Assembly: GCA_002633025.1 (NCBI GenBank)
Contig: NMRB01000534.1
Location: 130,864 to 194,863, forward strand
DNA length: 64,000 nt
From: Notospermus geniculatus
Lineage: Eukaryota > Nemertea > Pilidiophora > Heteronemertea > Lineidae
Direction: 5' to 3'
Made by a program: the position numbers and the translations under genes. Positions within the stretch are counted from its first letter, which is position 1; each line of letters opens with the position of its first letter. Below, one piece after another: positions 11,193 through 22,021 of this stretch. The notes under the pieces are model-generated. The model searched no databases. It saw nothing but the letters and a program-made list of their open reading frames with translations, and had not been told where the DNA came from.

Positions 11193-11559
11193 GAAGCACA
11201 TGAGGGATGAAGCTCTATTTCTAACATACATTCCTGAACATTCAACTTTTGCATGGAATCATTTCCTACCCATTTGACAATCTCAGTGACTCTGCACTCA
11301 GACAGACTCTTTTTTGATGGGGACAACTGCAAAATAATCGGAACGTAAGTCAAAACTACTAAATCGGACAAACCTGATACGAGCAATAAGAGAGAAATGT
11401 TGTTCAACTGGTACGGTACTTAACATTAGGACTGCAATGACCGATGACGGGAGACGGACACGAAAAATCGAAATGGTCGAAAAACACACCTTGAGCTCAA
11501 CACACCACAAAACTAACAGCGACTAAAGTAAATATTTTGTAACTAAAAGCAATCTTGAC

Positions 11560-11808
11560 TGATAATAATGGTGAGTTCTTATATAGCACTTCACAGCGTA
11601 TTACGCTCTCTAAGCGCTTCACACATTATTACCCCAGCCTATGATTCAGAAACCTTTCTGTAGAAACCAAAGGGCAGCCACAATATAGCGCACACGATGG
11701 ACATTTCAGGCCAGTTGAGAGTTACAGAGTGGCACGGCCGGGGATCGAACCCGCGACCTTCCGATCACGAGTCCACAGACCCAACCATTATGCCACCGCG
11801 CTCCCCGG
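11560..11808 (-). mobile_element. tRNA-derived SINE
   Basis: Read on the minus strand, the head starts near 11808 with GGGGAGCGCGGTGGCATAAT (A box TGGCATAATGG) and a B box inside GGTCGCGGGTTCGATCCCC (about 11739-11757), the hallmarks of a tRNA promoter. The body continues for about 170 bases and ends in a region containing AAGCGCTTAGAGAGCG and AGTGCTATATAAGAAC, a LINE-like tail. It is not a functional tRNA gene, because no complete cloverleaf follows the head. Confidence 0.8.
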
Positions 11809-12370
11809 TATTTGTACGGTATTTGTACTTGATTTTTCTGTCAGGGCTGACGCCATAGCATTATTGGCCCAGGGAAGTACGGATGAGGCCATCTCAGCAA
11901 CTCAAAAGAAGATCACCTAACATAAATGACAGCGCCTTAAAGCTAAACGAACAGCACACATCATATTCCATAAAGGGACCCTTCATTTCCAAGCAGAAAA
12001 TCAAGATAACGAATTTGGAAGAATACCTAGTTGGTCAAATATACTAGTATCATGAGTAGGATTTCAAAATGTTTCATAGTGATTTTTTCCTTATCATATT
12101 TTCAGTCATTTTCTGACTTGGCCGATCCATTTCAAAAAGTTTTATTACCGGTATTTGTGATGGAAAATTCACACAAAAAAGGTCATCATGTTATTTTGGT
12201 ACCACTGGTGCAGTATGTATCAACAAAAAAACTTAAAAATCTAATCGAACTTAAAAATGATATAAAAGGAGCATGCAATGGAGGGAAATTGATGTGATAT
12301 TCCCAACAAAAGTTCTGCTTTACATGTATGTCATGTGATATGTAAAATTCTTTCTTGAATGTCACATAGT

Positions 12371-12510
12371 CTGCTTTAAAATAGGACAGTGAAACAGCCA
12401 TGAAGTCTGATTTAACATAGAACAGTGAAACAGCAATGAAGTCCTGCTTTAACATAGAACACTGAAACAGCGATATGAAGTCCTGCTTTGAAGTGGACAG
12501 TGAACCAGCA
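12371..12510 (+). repeat. Minisatellite of about 43 bp
   Basis: Four imperfect units containing acagtgaaacagc and atgaagtcctgctttaa. The minus-strand ORF through it is an artefact of the repeat. Confidence 0.72.
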
Positions 12511-12537
12511 CTGTGCATATCATACAGTGAACGTTGC

Positions 12538-12709
12538 AATAGGAGCAGTCAGTGAGTTGACCAATAGGTGTCACTACGGCCCAATTCAATGCATGTAGCG
12601 GACCCATTCATTCTTGATCGAGCACCAATCACGTGGATTTCCCTGTGTATTGGTCCGCTAGAACTTTGCTGCCATCTTTTGGCAATACGCACGGCTGACT
12701 GCTCCTATT
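12538..12709. mobile_element. AATAGGAGCAGTCAG element, copy 1
   Basis: 172 bp with ends aataggagcagtcag and ctgactgctcctatt. It is nearly identical to 48515-48688 along its whole length, so this family moved relatively recently. Confidence 0.8.
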
Positions 12710-12843
12710 GGCCACGGTGAGGAACCAGACATGGCTTACAGTCTTATTTAATGGTGGGGGCCTTATCGTGTAGGTTCTTAACCAGTAGACATTGTGATCA
12801 ATTTCAGCATTAAAGATCATGTACAATAGGGATTATTGCAACG

Positions 12844-13034
12844 TTTAAGGCCCGTTTTCACTCCAGCGGGGTCCACCGTGGTTTGCAGCGAGCGGAATGG
12901 TTTTCACAGGCATTGGGATAATCAACACGCCACTGTATTGTTGAACCATTGAAAGATTATCAAAAACCCTGTGAAAACCACACCACTCGCCACAAATCAT
13001 GGCGGAATCCGCTGAAGTGGAAATGGGGGCTTTA
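12844..13034. mobile_element. TTTCCACTACG inverted-repeat element, copy 2
   Basis: The ends tttaaggcccgttttcactc and gtggaaatgggggctttaga are inverted, with internal words ttttcacaggcattggg and aaccctgtgaaaacca. It is about 190 bp long. Confidence 0.68.
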
Positions 13035-14200
13035 GAGTACGGTAGTTCAGCTACTTGAACTTAAAACAGCAGTGGATTAATCAAACAAAGCATAAAACAA
13101 AAGACACCATCAAGTCATGGCTGAGCCAAGGCATGCATGCAGTAACACAGAAGTATGACATCGACAACTGAAAAAAGACAACACGGTGTTAGTGTCTCAT
13201 CTGATATGGTAATCAGCATGTGCGGTTTCAATCTCATTCGAGTGGGAAATTGAAGGGTGCCTTGAGGGACTACAATCGGAGTTTCACAAACACGACAACA
13301 GCAATCATCTGCCTACGACAACGATCCGCCTACACACTTGCAATTACGTGACGACATTTGTTAAGTTCTGATAGACGTGTGTAGTCACCTGGATCATTGC
13401 GACGGGCATGTGACTTACATGGTTCAGGAACAACCGGGACATGTCCTCGATCTTGGCTTGAGCATTTCCTGGCAAAGGCAGCAACTGGATGGAAAGGGTT
13501 AAAGTGGGATACATTTACCCAGGACTTTAGGATAATGGACTGCAATGAGCCCTTTTTCAAGACCAGGGCAGGCGAGAGTGACAGGACAAGACTAGTAGTT
13601 TTTCAGGGTATAAATGGAATATGTATCCACGGAGGACTGTAACACCTGATTCAAGAGCTTTGTCTGAGTTAAAACCACGGACCTCATTCACTAAACCTCT
13701 AAAAGAAGGACTCCTGGACTGGTTATATCTCCCATAGGGAAAGGATAGGGAACTAGTTACATATCATCAGAATTGCAGAGGCTTAGTGGACAAGGTCCAC
13801 GAAATCTGTCCAGGAAAATTCAGTTCCTGTTGAAAACTCTTACTGAAAACCTCAACAATAGGCAACAGGAAGAAGCATTTTTTGTCCAGGGAATATGGTA
13901 AAACTGTCAATCTGATATACGTACTGTATAGGTAATCAGTTGCTAAGGAGTATGATGGAGTGATCAGTTTTCGGGGTAGAACAGTTTTCGTGGTACTCCC
14001 GTTTTTTCACATTTATTCACACGCGCGCCCGCGTGACATAAACATTTCACGGTAAATTAATATCTCTATTTTCGATACATAACAAAATAATTACGGACGC
14101 AAAGCGAGTAACGCCGCAATCGGGCGGTAAAGTCTTAGGCCTACATGGCTTAGTACCACGAAAACCAGTCACACCATCATAAATGGTTATTGAGACGCAA
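13035..14200. other. Stretch with no recognised gene
   Basis: Between two foldback elements. The overlapping open frames at 13330-13642 on both strands lack splice signals and family features, so no gene is called. Confidence 0.5.
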
Positions 14201-14204
14201 TAGA

Positions 14205-14438
14205 CAATTCTCAAATTGACGTAAACGAGAAAGATCTGCGCACTTCTGCCGAAATTCCAACCACAACCTCGACTGAAACTGAATGACGTGACGCAGAGAA
14301 CCCCACGGCAGTGACTTCGACGACGTTGCATCAGAGTCGACCATTGCTGAATCATGGATGGCGTCACATCAGCTGCTTTCAGATCGAGGTTGTGGTTGTG
14401 ATTTCGGCGGAAGTGCACAGATCTGCGAATTCGAGAAT
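14205..14438. mobile_element. CTCAAATTGACGTAAACG inverted-repeat element, copy 2
   Basis: The words and layout are the same as at 6509, with about 230 bp between arms attctcaaattgacgtaaac and ctgcgaattcgagaat. It lies downstream of the last confident UNC13 exon. Confidence 0.75.
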
Positions 14439-14661
14439 TTCTATGACCAAGGAACATGATAGAAGAGGTTGAACCATGATTCAATTTTCAAGTGGGCCTA
14501 TCTGCCACCATCAGCATATCGCATGCATGTATACATACCGGTACCTTCTCAATAATGTCAACTATCTCCAAATCACTGAGTAGAAATATCATCTCATTGT
14601 GAGACCTCAAAATTTGACTAAGAACGAGAATTCAAATACGAGTCGGCTTGCGGATACTTAC

Positions 14662-14788
14662 TTGTCTTGGGTCAGATAAAGGTGGCAGCACCACTGTTTT
14701 CTCCATCGTGTGCATCACAATCTTCCACAACTCCTTCAACAACCTCTTCAGCACTGTCTTCTCACACACTTGGGCAAACATTGATAAA
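14662..14788 (-). CDS. unc13: UNC13 exon: MHD2, [15 protein letters not shown] block
   Basis: A 127-nt exon, phase 2 to 0 (acceptor TTTCCTTCAG, donor GTAAGT). It encodes [20 protein letters not shown], then [20 protein letters not shown] and RQ. Munc13-1 has [31 protein letters not shown]. This is the last exon I can assign with confidence. The next conserved words of the family (the KQCAV-L-LDTIKQYFHAGG region) are not found below this point. Confidence 0.96.
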
Positions 14789-15489
14789 CTGAAGGAAAAC
14801 AACAAAGTGTGAGGAAGATCAAGAATACAGACAATGAGGAGGTAGCCTAATTTTTTTTACCATTTGATGGCGCTGCGACCGTATCCACTTTTCCACTGTG
14901 ACGTTGTACAGAACATCAACGTCACACTGCCGTGAAGTTGTGGCTTCATGCTCGCACTGCACATTGCCACGGAGATGACGTCCTGAAGACAATGAAAAGG
15001 CCTGATATGGTCGCAGCGACATCTTTCCGTGGAGAAGTGGCGACCCCCTCATTCATCGTTACATCATACAGACAATTCAACGACGTAACTTCAACATTTT
15101 CCGCCATTGCTGACGTTCGACATCATGACACAAAGCCGTGGGGACAAAATACATTGGTGATGCCATCATATGACATAAACCTGGGGGGGGGGGTCAAAAC
15201 ACACAACTCAACAGGACGATTTACGTCATGGAAAATGATGAATAGACAAATCCCAAGTTGACAAATTTCGACTCGATCCGAAATATCTGGCTTGTTTGCA
15301 CAATCAGCCACTTTTTGGAAACATGCTGTGCACTCCATTTGACATTGTTCGGCATTGTTGCAGTTATGTCTTTATGTCATCATGTTGATTTCAACACATT
15401 GAAGAACTTTTGAAGATGAGGCAGAGTGTGTTAGAAACCCAGATATCTGCAGGAATGCAAACTTGGGACCTGTCTATCCACTACACCCA

Positions 15490-15795
15490 GGGTTTCCGCC
15501 AGAGGGTAAAATGGGTAAAATTCCGTACCCTTAAATTTTTCCAGGGTACGGATCCGTACCCTCAAAAACATTGGGTAACCATTTTTCCATGACATGCCGG
15601 ACGAAACCAAACAACCGGCATGACCGGCGCGGGGATTTTATGCTTCAAAATACGCCTAAAATGGCACCAAACATCGCTTAAAACCTTTTTAAAAATTAAA
15701 AAAATTTTTTTTTTCAAAAACATTTTTTCAAACAAATTTTTTTTTCAAAATGTTTTTTTTGGTCCGTACCCTCATATTTTTTTCTGGCGGAAACC
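15490..15795. mobile_element. hAT-like AGGGTTTCCGCC element
   Basis: The inverted ends agggtttccgccagagggta and tctggcggaaaccct are flanked by tacaccc on each side (7 of an 8-bp site match), which suits an 8-bp hAT duplication. The inside is T/A-rich and repeats ccgtaccct. No transposase is present. Confidence 0.7.
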
Positions 15796-15971
15796 CTGTA
15801 CACCCCTTGGGCAAAGGCATAAAAGGAGGCACAAGTTACTACTATCATGAGATATTTAGCCCCCACAAATTTTGAGTTCATAAATGCTTCATGAGCGATT
15901 TCAGCTGACAAAGTTTACAATTTTTGACCTCTGTGGTTTCATGAAAAGTGCCGACAAAAACTACGCCCCAC

Positions 15972-16133
15972 CTTCCGTCCAAAAGATCCATGAGTGGTCT
16001 TAGGATCATGTCAGATTCTTGTTGAATGTTATTCCTCTGACTTGGTTGTGATAGCGACACCTGTCCAGCACCTTTGACTTTGGATAACAGATTGGCGAGC
16101 TCCTGTACACTCTGTTGGATCTGCGGCTCCAAG
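15972..16133 (-). CDS. unc13: UNC13 exon: start of MHD2
   Basis: A 162-nt exon, phase 2-2 (acceptor GTCTTCCAG). It encodes LEPQIQQSVQELANLLSKVK, then GAGQVSLSQPSQRNNIQQES and DMILRPLMDLLDG. The donor GGAAG|GTGGGG is not strong. I chose it because it gives the Ser codon AGT with the next exon and the Munc13-like junction MDLLDGS-LSMFA. Confidence 0.92.
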
Positions 16134-16210
16134 CTGGAAGACAAAAGCAAATGGAAAAGACATTTTCAAGGAAGGTAACCCGAGTTCGGTACGATGGCTT
16201 CTGATGAAAC

Positions 16211-16402
16211 CCAGAGTCCAGCAGACGGCATCTTCTGTCAAAGTTTTCTCGTATCCTATGGTATTGATTGAAAAATATTTGAAGAGAGGTTGTTCGTATC
16301 AACCATCTGAAGAATGTTTCTTCAAATTCTTTCCAATTCATTCCCAAGGAAACCTTCGAACTCACCAGAGAGATACCGTCTGCTTAAACCTGGGGGCTGA
16401 TG
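16211..16402 (+). repeat. GAGTCCAGCAGACGGCATCTTC repeat, copy 1
   Basis: A 190-base stretch shared with 57873-58066 (gcatcttctgtcaaagtttt, tatcaaccatctgaagaa, ccaattcattcccaagga). It has gagtccagcagac at one end and gtctgctt near the other, an imperfect inverted pair. It starts 80 bases upstream of the acceptor of exon 15972-16133. Confidence 0.7.
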
Positions 16403-16505
16403 AACCAACCGGGTTGTTTTCTGTCTATGTCTGATTGTGTTTTTAATCAATTTTCTTATCTCTGTTTACAGGCAGGTTCCCGTAGGCAGAGAATCACATT
16501 GAAGA

Positions 16506-16685
16506 AGCAGGCGCGGATCCAAGGGGGGTGCACCCGGCGCACGCCCCCCTTTCGGCCAACAAATCTGTAAAATCGACCGTGAAATTCTAAAATTTGGAGC
16601 AAATCATTGAAATTCACCGCAGATTTCAATGTTCCTAGCACAGTGCGCCCCCTCTTTTCCGAAATCGTGGATCCGCCCCTGAGAA
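16506..16685 (-). repeat. Dispersed repeat with ggatccgc end, copy 2
   Basis: The reverse-orientation partner of 174-376, with gcaggcgcggatcc at one end and cgtggatccgcccctga at the other, so the termini are inverted. It ends 34 bases from the donor of exon 16719-16885. Confidence 0.68.
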
Positions 16686-16718
16686 GTCCAGCGATGAGAA
16701 ATCCACCAATCAGCTTAC

Positions 16719-16885
16719 CTCTTTGCAAATATCATACTGAGTTCATCGAGTACACCGTTGAGTTTCTGTTGCAACTCCTTGAGTATATCAGCAGCTTCTG
16801 GTACCAGCTTCTCACCCCCCATCGCCTCGAACACCTTCTCTAACTGAACGCGCAGTTGCTGGATGTTGTTCATCAAGATGCACGC
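16719..16885 (-). CDS. unc13: UNC13 exon: [20 protein letters not shown] block
   Basis: A 167-nt exon, phase 0 to 2 (acceptor CTTTTTTCAG, donor GTAAGC). It encodes [20 protein letters not shown], then [20 protein letters not shown] and [15 protein letters not shown]. It matches the MHD1-MHD2 connecting helices of Munc13-1 ([21 protein letters not shown]). It lies after a 3.06-kb intron full of foldback elements. Confidence 0.97.
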
Positions 16886-16968
16886 CTGAAAAAAGTGACG
16901 AGGTCAAGATATTGTAAAGGGGATCATTTAACTATTTGGTTACACAAAGCATATGACAATCAAACCAT

Positions 16969-17106
16969 GACACAGTATAAATAAATCAAAGTCGTCTCCG
17001 ATACATGAAAATTTCTGACCCCCACTGGGGTCTTCCTCGGGCACTTTTGAGTCAAAATCCCAGCGTGTGTCATTTTGTATGTTGGCGTATTTTGTGTTTT
17101 ATTTTG
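16969..17106 (+). mobile_element. Hairpin-tail element, copy 4
   Basis: The 5' arm (aagtcgtctccg ... ggggtcttcctcgg) and a diverged tail (gtgttttattttgga) are present, while most of the 3' arm is lost. The 14-bp direct repeats gacaatcaaaccat at 16955-16968 and 17107-17120 are perfect. Confidence 0.75.
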
Positions 17107-17191
17107 GACAATCAAACCATTTATACATTTGCGGTGTCGCCCCCTCCGGGTTAAGAGGCACAAGAGATGTTGTTTCCTGTAAGGCAGGAGT

Positions 17192-17573
17192 AATGAGGAA
17201 CCGGACGAACTAACGTCACGACGTGGCGCTGCGATCGATGAGACCGAAGTTTCTTTTTTCAACGTGATTTCCAGTCATTTCCATTAACATCTGGCATAAA
17301 ATAAACCCTATTTTTTCGGTCGCATGACATTAAAATTTACACCATCTTGTCGCGGATGAAAATTTCTAAAATTCCTTTGCTTTTTTCCTTAAAATAAAGA
17401 GGTAGGATGGCGATAACGGCAACGTCTTTATCTCATTTTTTCCTGTAGAAAAATGTACAGCGGATTTTTTCATGACGCAACGTCAAGACATAAAACGACG
17501 TCAATGACGTCGGTTCGGTCACATCGATCGCTGCGCCGACCTGTCGGGATAATCGGCATGCGGGTTCCTCATT
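17192..17573. mobile_element. AATGAGGAACCGG element, copy 1
   Basis: About 380 bp. The ends aatgaggaaccggacgaact and catgcgggttcctcatt are short inverted repeats. Internal words include ctttgcttttttccttaaaa and taaaacgacgtcaatgacgt. Confidence 0.72.
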
Positions 17574-17957
17574 CCAAGCCCCAGGAATCTGGGTTAGCTC
17601 AGAATCGCGCGCAGTGCTGCGATTGGCTGCTGGTGCCCGGAGACAGCCCTAAGTACCCTTGATAGGCGGGCTCAGCACAGCAGAGCGTGTGAACTGACCC
17701 GGGAGATGCGAGGTAATTAGGGTTCCTGGAAACTCCTGGAAGGCAATTGTCCCTGGAGGGGGGAACCACAAATACATTTCTCTCCATACGCGTATGGATA
17801 GAAATGTGCTTATTTTTTCCATCAGATGAGTGCAGTGAAGAAGATAATTTCGGTCAGATTTGTAGACCAATTTGCCAAACAAGAACGGCCTAAACAAGAT
17901 GAACAATCACAAGGGAATCATTCCAAAAACAGAAAGTTTCAAGATCCACGGCCAAGC

Positions 17958-18329
17958 AATGGGGAACCGGAGGAACTAACGTCACGACGTAGCGCTGTGA
18001 GCGGTGCGACCAAACTTTCTTTTTTCTAACGTTATTTCCATTTATTTCTGGCATGAAAACAACCCTTATGTCTCGGTCGCCTGGCATTAAAATTTACACC
18101 ATCTTGTAGCAGATGAAAATGTCTGCAATTTTGCAATGCTTTTTTCCTTAAAATGAAGAAATAGATGATGATTTTGGCAACGTCTTTATCTCATTTTTCC
18201 TGTGGAAAATCTACATCTCATTTGTTCATGATGCAACGTCAGCACTTAAAACGACATCAATGACGTCGTTTCGGTCGCACTGCTCGCAGCGCCTACCTGT
18301 CGGGATTTCCGGCACGCAGGTTCCTCATT
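17958..18329. mobile_element. AATGAGGAACCGG element, copy 2
   Basis: It is in the same orientation as copy 1 and starts only 385 bases after it. The ends aatggggaaccggaggaact and gcacgcaggttcctcatt are inverted. The two copies share most of their length. Confidence 0.72.
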
Positions 18330-18909
18330 AAGAAATGTGCCACCCTGTTCATGATGACAATGGATGACAGGGTATCGGATCAAAACCTAGGATTCCAAGT
18401 TTGCAGGCAGTGGTATGATCTTCAACGAATTTCCCAACACCAAAATCTCTGGCAAGAGATTAAAGATTTTCCAAAAAAGAAAGTTTTTGGCTAATCCATG
18501 CATCTGATAAGTTAGAAGTCTACAAACATATAGTAATGATGCCCTATGTAAATGTTAGTAGGTTAGAATGCTTCAACTCCTGTTACCAGTGCTTATCAGT
18601 TACAATAGCTTCAGTTAAAGAACTTGGTATTTCCATGAGATTTACAGGATCTGGAAGTGCACCCAGTCGATGCCAGGGAAGGGATTTCTGAAGTTTGTTA
18701 GGGCAAGCAAGATACGGTTGTTAGCTTTACCTTCGCCTTCTTGACCCCTGTTGGGACTAGCATCCATGATATGTCAACCTGTTCACGAACACATGCAATT
18801 TATATACAGACGAACAGAAATTATTTGGGCCATAACACCCTCACATTGTAAACTATCTAACAGTAGCCTTCTCTTTTCCTTTATACGCCATAAAATCTCC
18901 TACTATGTG

Positions 18910-19134
18910 CAGATTTAATAGACGTTGGCTAAGCTAACCATTGGTTCCACCAAAAACAGATAGCGTGTGAAAAATGTACAACTAAATTTTTCACCAAAAA
19001 GCCCGTTTTCAAAGCTCTGTATAGCAGTTACTATCCATCCAAACAGGGCTTTTTGATGAAAATTTAGTTGTACACTTTTCGCGTGCCGATATATTTTGGG
19101 TGGAACCAATGGTTAGCTTAGCCAACATCTATTA
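18910..19134. mobile_element. AATAGATGTTGGCTAAGC foldback element
   Basis: The ends aatagacgttggctaagcta and ttagccaacatctatt are inverted for about 90 bases per arm, including acaactaaatttttcacc. It is 225 bp long. Confidence 0.72.
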
Positions 19135-19561
19135 AAGTGAATCGACAGCAGATTTTGTTTACATTTGGCTGGTGTTTGTAAACACAAAATTCAGCCAATC
19201 AGAATGCACGAAAATTTCTTTGTTGACATTCTGGAGAAGTTTGTTTACATTTTTCCCCGAAAATTCGTCCCCTTTCAAATTCTATTTCTAAATCAAATTT
19301 TTTCAATTTCGATTCGCTTTAAATCAGCCCAATGTAGTTGCCTGCGTAAAGCCAATGAACTCAATCCCTCACAATACATGTACTATTTTTATCAGGATTA
19401 TCTCCTCATCTCAAACCACTCCATGAGCCCAATTTATTTTCCCATACACCCCACACAGAAATAAGCTTACTTTAATGGAAATCTGGAAGGTGTCTAAGAA
19501 ACTAAGACCAAAGACCCCACTGACTCCAAAATTTAGACCCCACAAAAGAACATACCGAACA

Positions 19562-19837
19562 CTTAAAGCCCCACTGTATTGAATGTGAAAAACGTAAGTC
19601 ATCGCCGCGATTCTTGACGTCAGTGCACCGCGTAGTGTAAAATGTACTGCGCTCCATCTGAATACATTAGAGCTCTCCCTGTCGTTTTTTCTAATGTGTG
19701 CTGAAAACTAGGCCTTGATTCTCTGAAGTACGTATCAGACAAGCATTTTGGGGACCTTCACAAGGCTATGAGACCTATTTGTGCTCTCTCCTAACATTTT
19801 GAAAATATCGCAAAATTCAATACTGTGGGGCTTTAAG
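19562..19837. mobile_element. CTTAAAGCCCCACTGTATTG element
   Basis: The ends cttaaagccccactgtattg and aatactgtggggctttaaga are inverted over about 22 bp on a 276-bp element, in the intron after exon 19947-20024. Confidence 0.65.
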
Positions 19838-19946
19838 ATATTATTCAAACACACCAAAGCAGCAGATTAAGAACATAATTGAAAGTCGTCATTTTCAAAA
19901 TCAGGGCAACAAACAGACGAAATGAAAGACAAAAGATAAAACTTAC

Positions 19947-20024
19947 TACTTTTTGCCTCCCTGTGTATTTGTCAAAGTCCCGTTGCACAATGTCTGCATA
20001 GGCAAGTAATACTTTATTGACAGT
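19947..20024 (-). CDS. unc13: UNC13 exon: MHD1, VNKVLLAYADIV block
   Basis: A 78-nt exon, phase 0-0 (acceptor TCTTTTACAG, donor GTAAGT). It encodes TVNKVLLAYADIVQRDFDKY, then TGRQKV. The donor is taken after GTA (V), because the following GTAAGT is the better site and Munc13-1 also has K-V before the next block. A GT three bases earlier (AAA|GTAGTA) would drop one Val. Confidence 0.93.
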
Positions 20025-20249
20025 CTGTAAAAGAGAATTTAAATTGACAATGTACAGTGGAAACAACAGAATTAAGACCAGCATTGAATTCCATGAATTA
20101 TTCCTTGAGTAGGTAAAACAAATTACCAGTACTGAGTCCTTTTCAAACATCACCCAGACAGCACATTTCTGTCCTAAGGGTTTTATTTTTTAATGCTATC
20201 TAGAATCTTGATATATTCACATTGCAAAGAATTTCAACCCGCAAGGATA

Positions 20250-20488
20250 AAGTGCTTTTCAGAATGTCCAGTCATTTTTGCACTCATTTTACCTTGGAAT
20301 GGAACCTAACCACAAACCACAAATTGGCCAATTACGTGTGCATGTCAATTCGCGGTTGTTCAGGTCTATACTCTGATTCAAGATAATCATGCAGTCATGC
20401 ACACGTAACTGGCCCATTTGTGGTTTGTGGTTAGGTTCCATTCCAAGGTAAAATGAGTGCAAAAATGACTGGACATTCTGAAAAGCAC
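20250..20488. mobile_element. AAAGTGCTTTTCAGAATG foldback with arms of about 100 bp
   Basis: The ends ataaagtgcttttcagaatg and cattctgaaaagcactttac are inverted. Arms of about 100 bp are almost perfect (tggaatggaacctaaccaca and its complement) around a short loop near 20365. The stem quality points to a recent insertion. Confidence 0.78.
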
Positions 20489-20606
20489 TTTACTCTTAAA
20501 TTCATTTCCTGAAATTCAAATGATTTCAATTCCAAAAGCAAGTCCACAGTTAGCTATTTCATCAGCACTTTCAAAAGTTCAGGGTTTACAGTATCTCTCT
20601 ACCAAC

Positions 20607-20750
20607 CTTGGCAAATCTCTTGAGGAAGTTGTCCATAATCTCTGGATCAGGACACTCCAGTTTCTTGATGACATCAAAACACTGGTTAAGTTGTGTGAAG
20701 ACGTCAACGACGGACGTGGAGAACAGGGCATGCTCGGAACTCTTCTGGAA
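20607..20750 (-). CDS. unc13: UNC13 exon: MUN/MHD1, [18 protein letters not shown] block
   Basis: A 144-nt exon, phase 0-0 (acceptor CACTTCACAG, donor GTTGGT). It encodes [20 protein letters not shown], then [20 protein letters not shown] and NFLKRFAK. The N and F of LNQCF sit where I recall the Munc13-1 N1128/F1131 pair, the hydrophobic patch needed to open syntaxin-1, so the key catalytic pair is kept. The plus-strand ORF here is the antisense shadow. Confidence 0.97.
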
Positions 20751-20797
20751 CTGTGAAGTGAAATAGGCACATTTACAATTCTCTCACATAAGTCAAC

Positions 20798-21083
20798 GCA
20801 GTATTCTGCACAACTGACCTACCTTCTGCACTGCGTACCACACGCGTACCACATGCAGCGTCATGTGTGTGCTGTCCTCCTATCTTCTGCAGATGTCGCG
20901 TGGCGCCGTGGAAGGTACGCAGTGAAGACGCAACGTCATTTGGGCGTGGCGTGCAGCGGTCACGCGGAAAAGACACGTGACGTGCCTGTACCATATGCAA
21001 TGAAGTGGAGTGTACCTTCCGCATGAGGTAGACGGAAGGGAAGGGGCACGGATAAAGGTAGGTCAGTTGTGCTCTGTACTGTA
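20798..21083. mobile_element. CAATTGACCT inverted-repeat element, copy 2
   Basis: It has ends gcagtattctgcacaactga and gtcagttgtgctctgtactg, and the family's internal words. It fills most of the 397-base intron between MUN exons 21148-21244 and 20607-20750. Confidence 0.75.
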
Positions 21084-21147
21084 AGTTTCCAATCATTAGA
21101 ATGTATTTTGCATAAGTCATAAATTCACACGTGCAATCTAAACTTAC

Positions 21148-21244
21148 CCCATCCTTCTTGTCTCTATCATAAGCACCATGTAAATATTCCATTGAGACAT
21201 CGTCATTCTCATTCAACCATTGCATCACAAATGGTTCAAACCAC
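21148..21244 (-). CDS. unc13: UNC13 exon: MUN/MHD1, [10 protein letters not shown] block
   Basis: A 97-nt exon, phase 2 to 0 (acceptor CATTTTACAG, donor GTAAGT). It encodes [20 protein letters not shown], then [21 protein letters not shown] and LHGA--RDKKDG are invariant words of MHD1 in C1-containing Munc13 proteins. Confidence 0.97.
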
Positions 21245-21384
21245 CTGTAAAATGAGAAATTCATTTCACTGGCTTGCCTTCACCTGAACATTTGATTGTT
21301 TGATAGCTTCCTTTTCCATCATGTCCATGGACTAAAGAGATTTTGATTCACAGATTTTTTTGGTTGACCTCTAGATCTCTGACA

Positions 21385-21683
21385 GCGGGATATACAACTG
21401 TGACTTCACTGACCTACCACAGCAGCTGTAGCACTGACAGTGGGATTTACACCCGGGACTTCACTGACCTACCACAGCAGCCCAGCTCTGCCAGTGGGAT
21501 TCACACCTGGGACATTGCGGCCCCACCACAGCAGCTGAGCTCTGACAGTGGGATTTACACCTGAGACTTCACTGACGTACCACAGCAGTTGAGCTATCAC
21601 AGTGGGATTCACACCTGGGACTTCGCTGACCTACCACAGCAGCTGAGCTCTGACAGTGGGATTTACACCTGGGGCTTGAATGA
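21385..21683 (+). repeat. Minisatellite of about 58 bp, array 1
   Basis: About five units of cctaccacagcagctgagct + ctgacagtgggatttacacc + tgggacttcactga. It fills the intron between exons 21148-21244 and 21698-21910. The same unit recurs in the next intron. Confidence 0.8.
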
Positions 21684-21697
21684 CATAGACTGCTTAC

Positions 21698-21910
21698 CTT
21701 GGATACTCGGGCACAGTTTCCTTATAAGGCGGGACATCTAATATATATTTATTGTAGAGCCATTTGATTTTGAAGTGCAGATTCATGTACTCTGAACTTT
21801 TGCATAATCGTTCCTTCTCATGCTCCTGGAGGGCATAGCTCATGTCTTGTGTGAATAGGTTCCATAAAGATGACGCACTCACTTGACCTACATTTAACTC
21901 TTGGGGAAAT
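21698..21910 (-). CDS. unc13: UNC13 exon: [11 protein letters not shown] block (approaching MHD1)
   Basis: A 213-nt exon, phase 2-2 (acceptor CGATTTCAG, donor GTAAGC). It encodes [20 protein letters not shown], then [20 protein letters not shown] and [20 protein letters not shown]. The helices match Munc13-1 MUN closely. Both flanking introns carry the same approximately 60-bp minisatellite. Confidence 0.97.
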
Positions 21911-22021
21911 CTGAAATCGAAGTGGATATGATAATGTTGAATTTTTTGCATGGGAGACATAAACTGGAGGGTGCTTCCTCTTTATTTGTTTGCTTACTGG
22001 CTGTTAGAAAATCAACATTAC

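Noticed and set aside
11734-11808. A tRNA gene.
   Set aside because: A and B boxes are present but no complete cloverleaf with a plausible anticodon stem is seen, and a SINE body follows.
20520-20756. A 78-codon plus-strand open frame.
   Set aside because: Antisense shadow of UNC13 exon 20607-20750.
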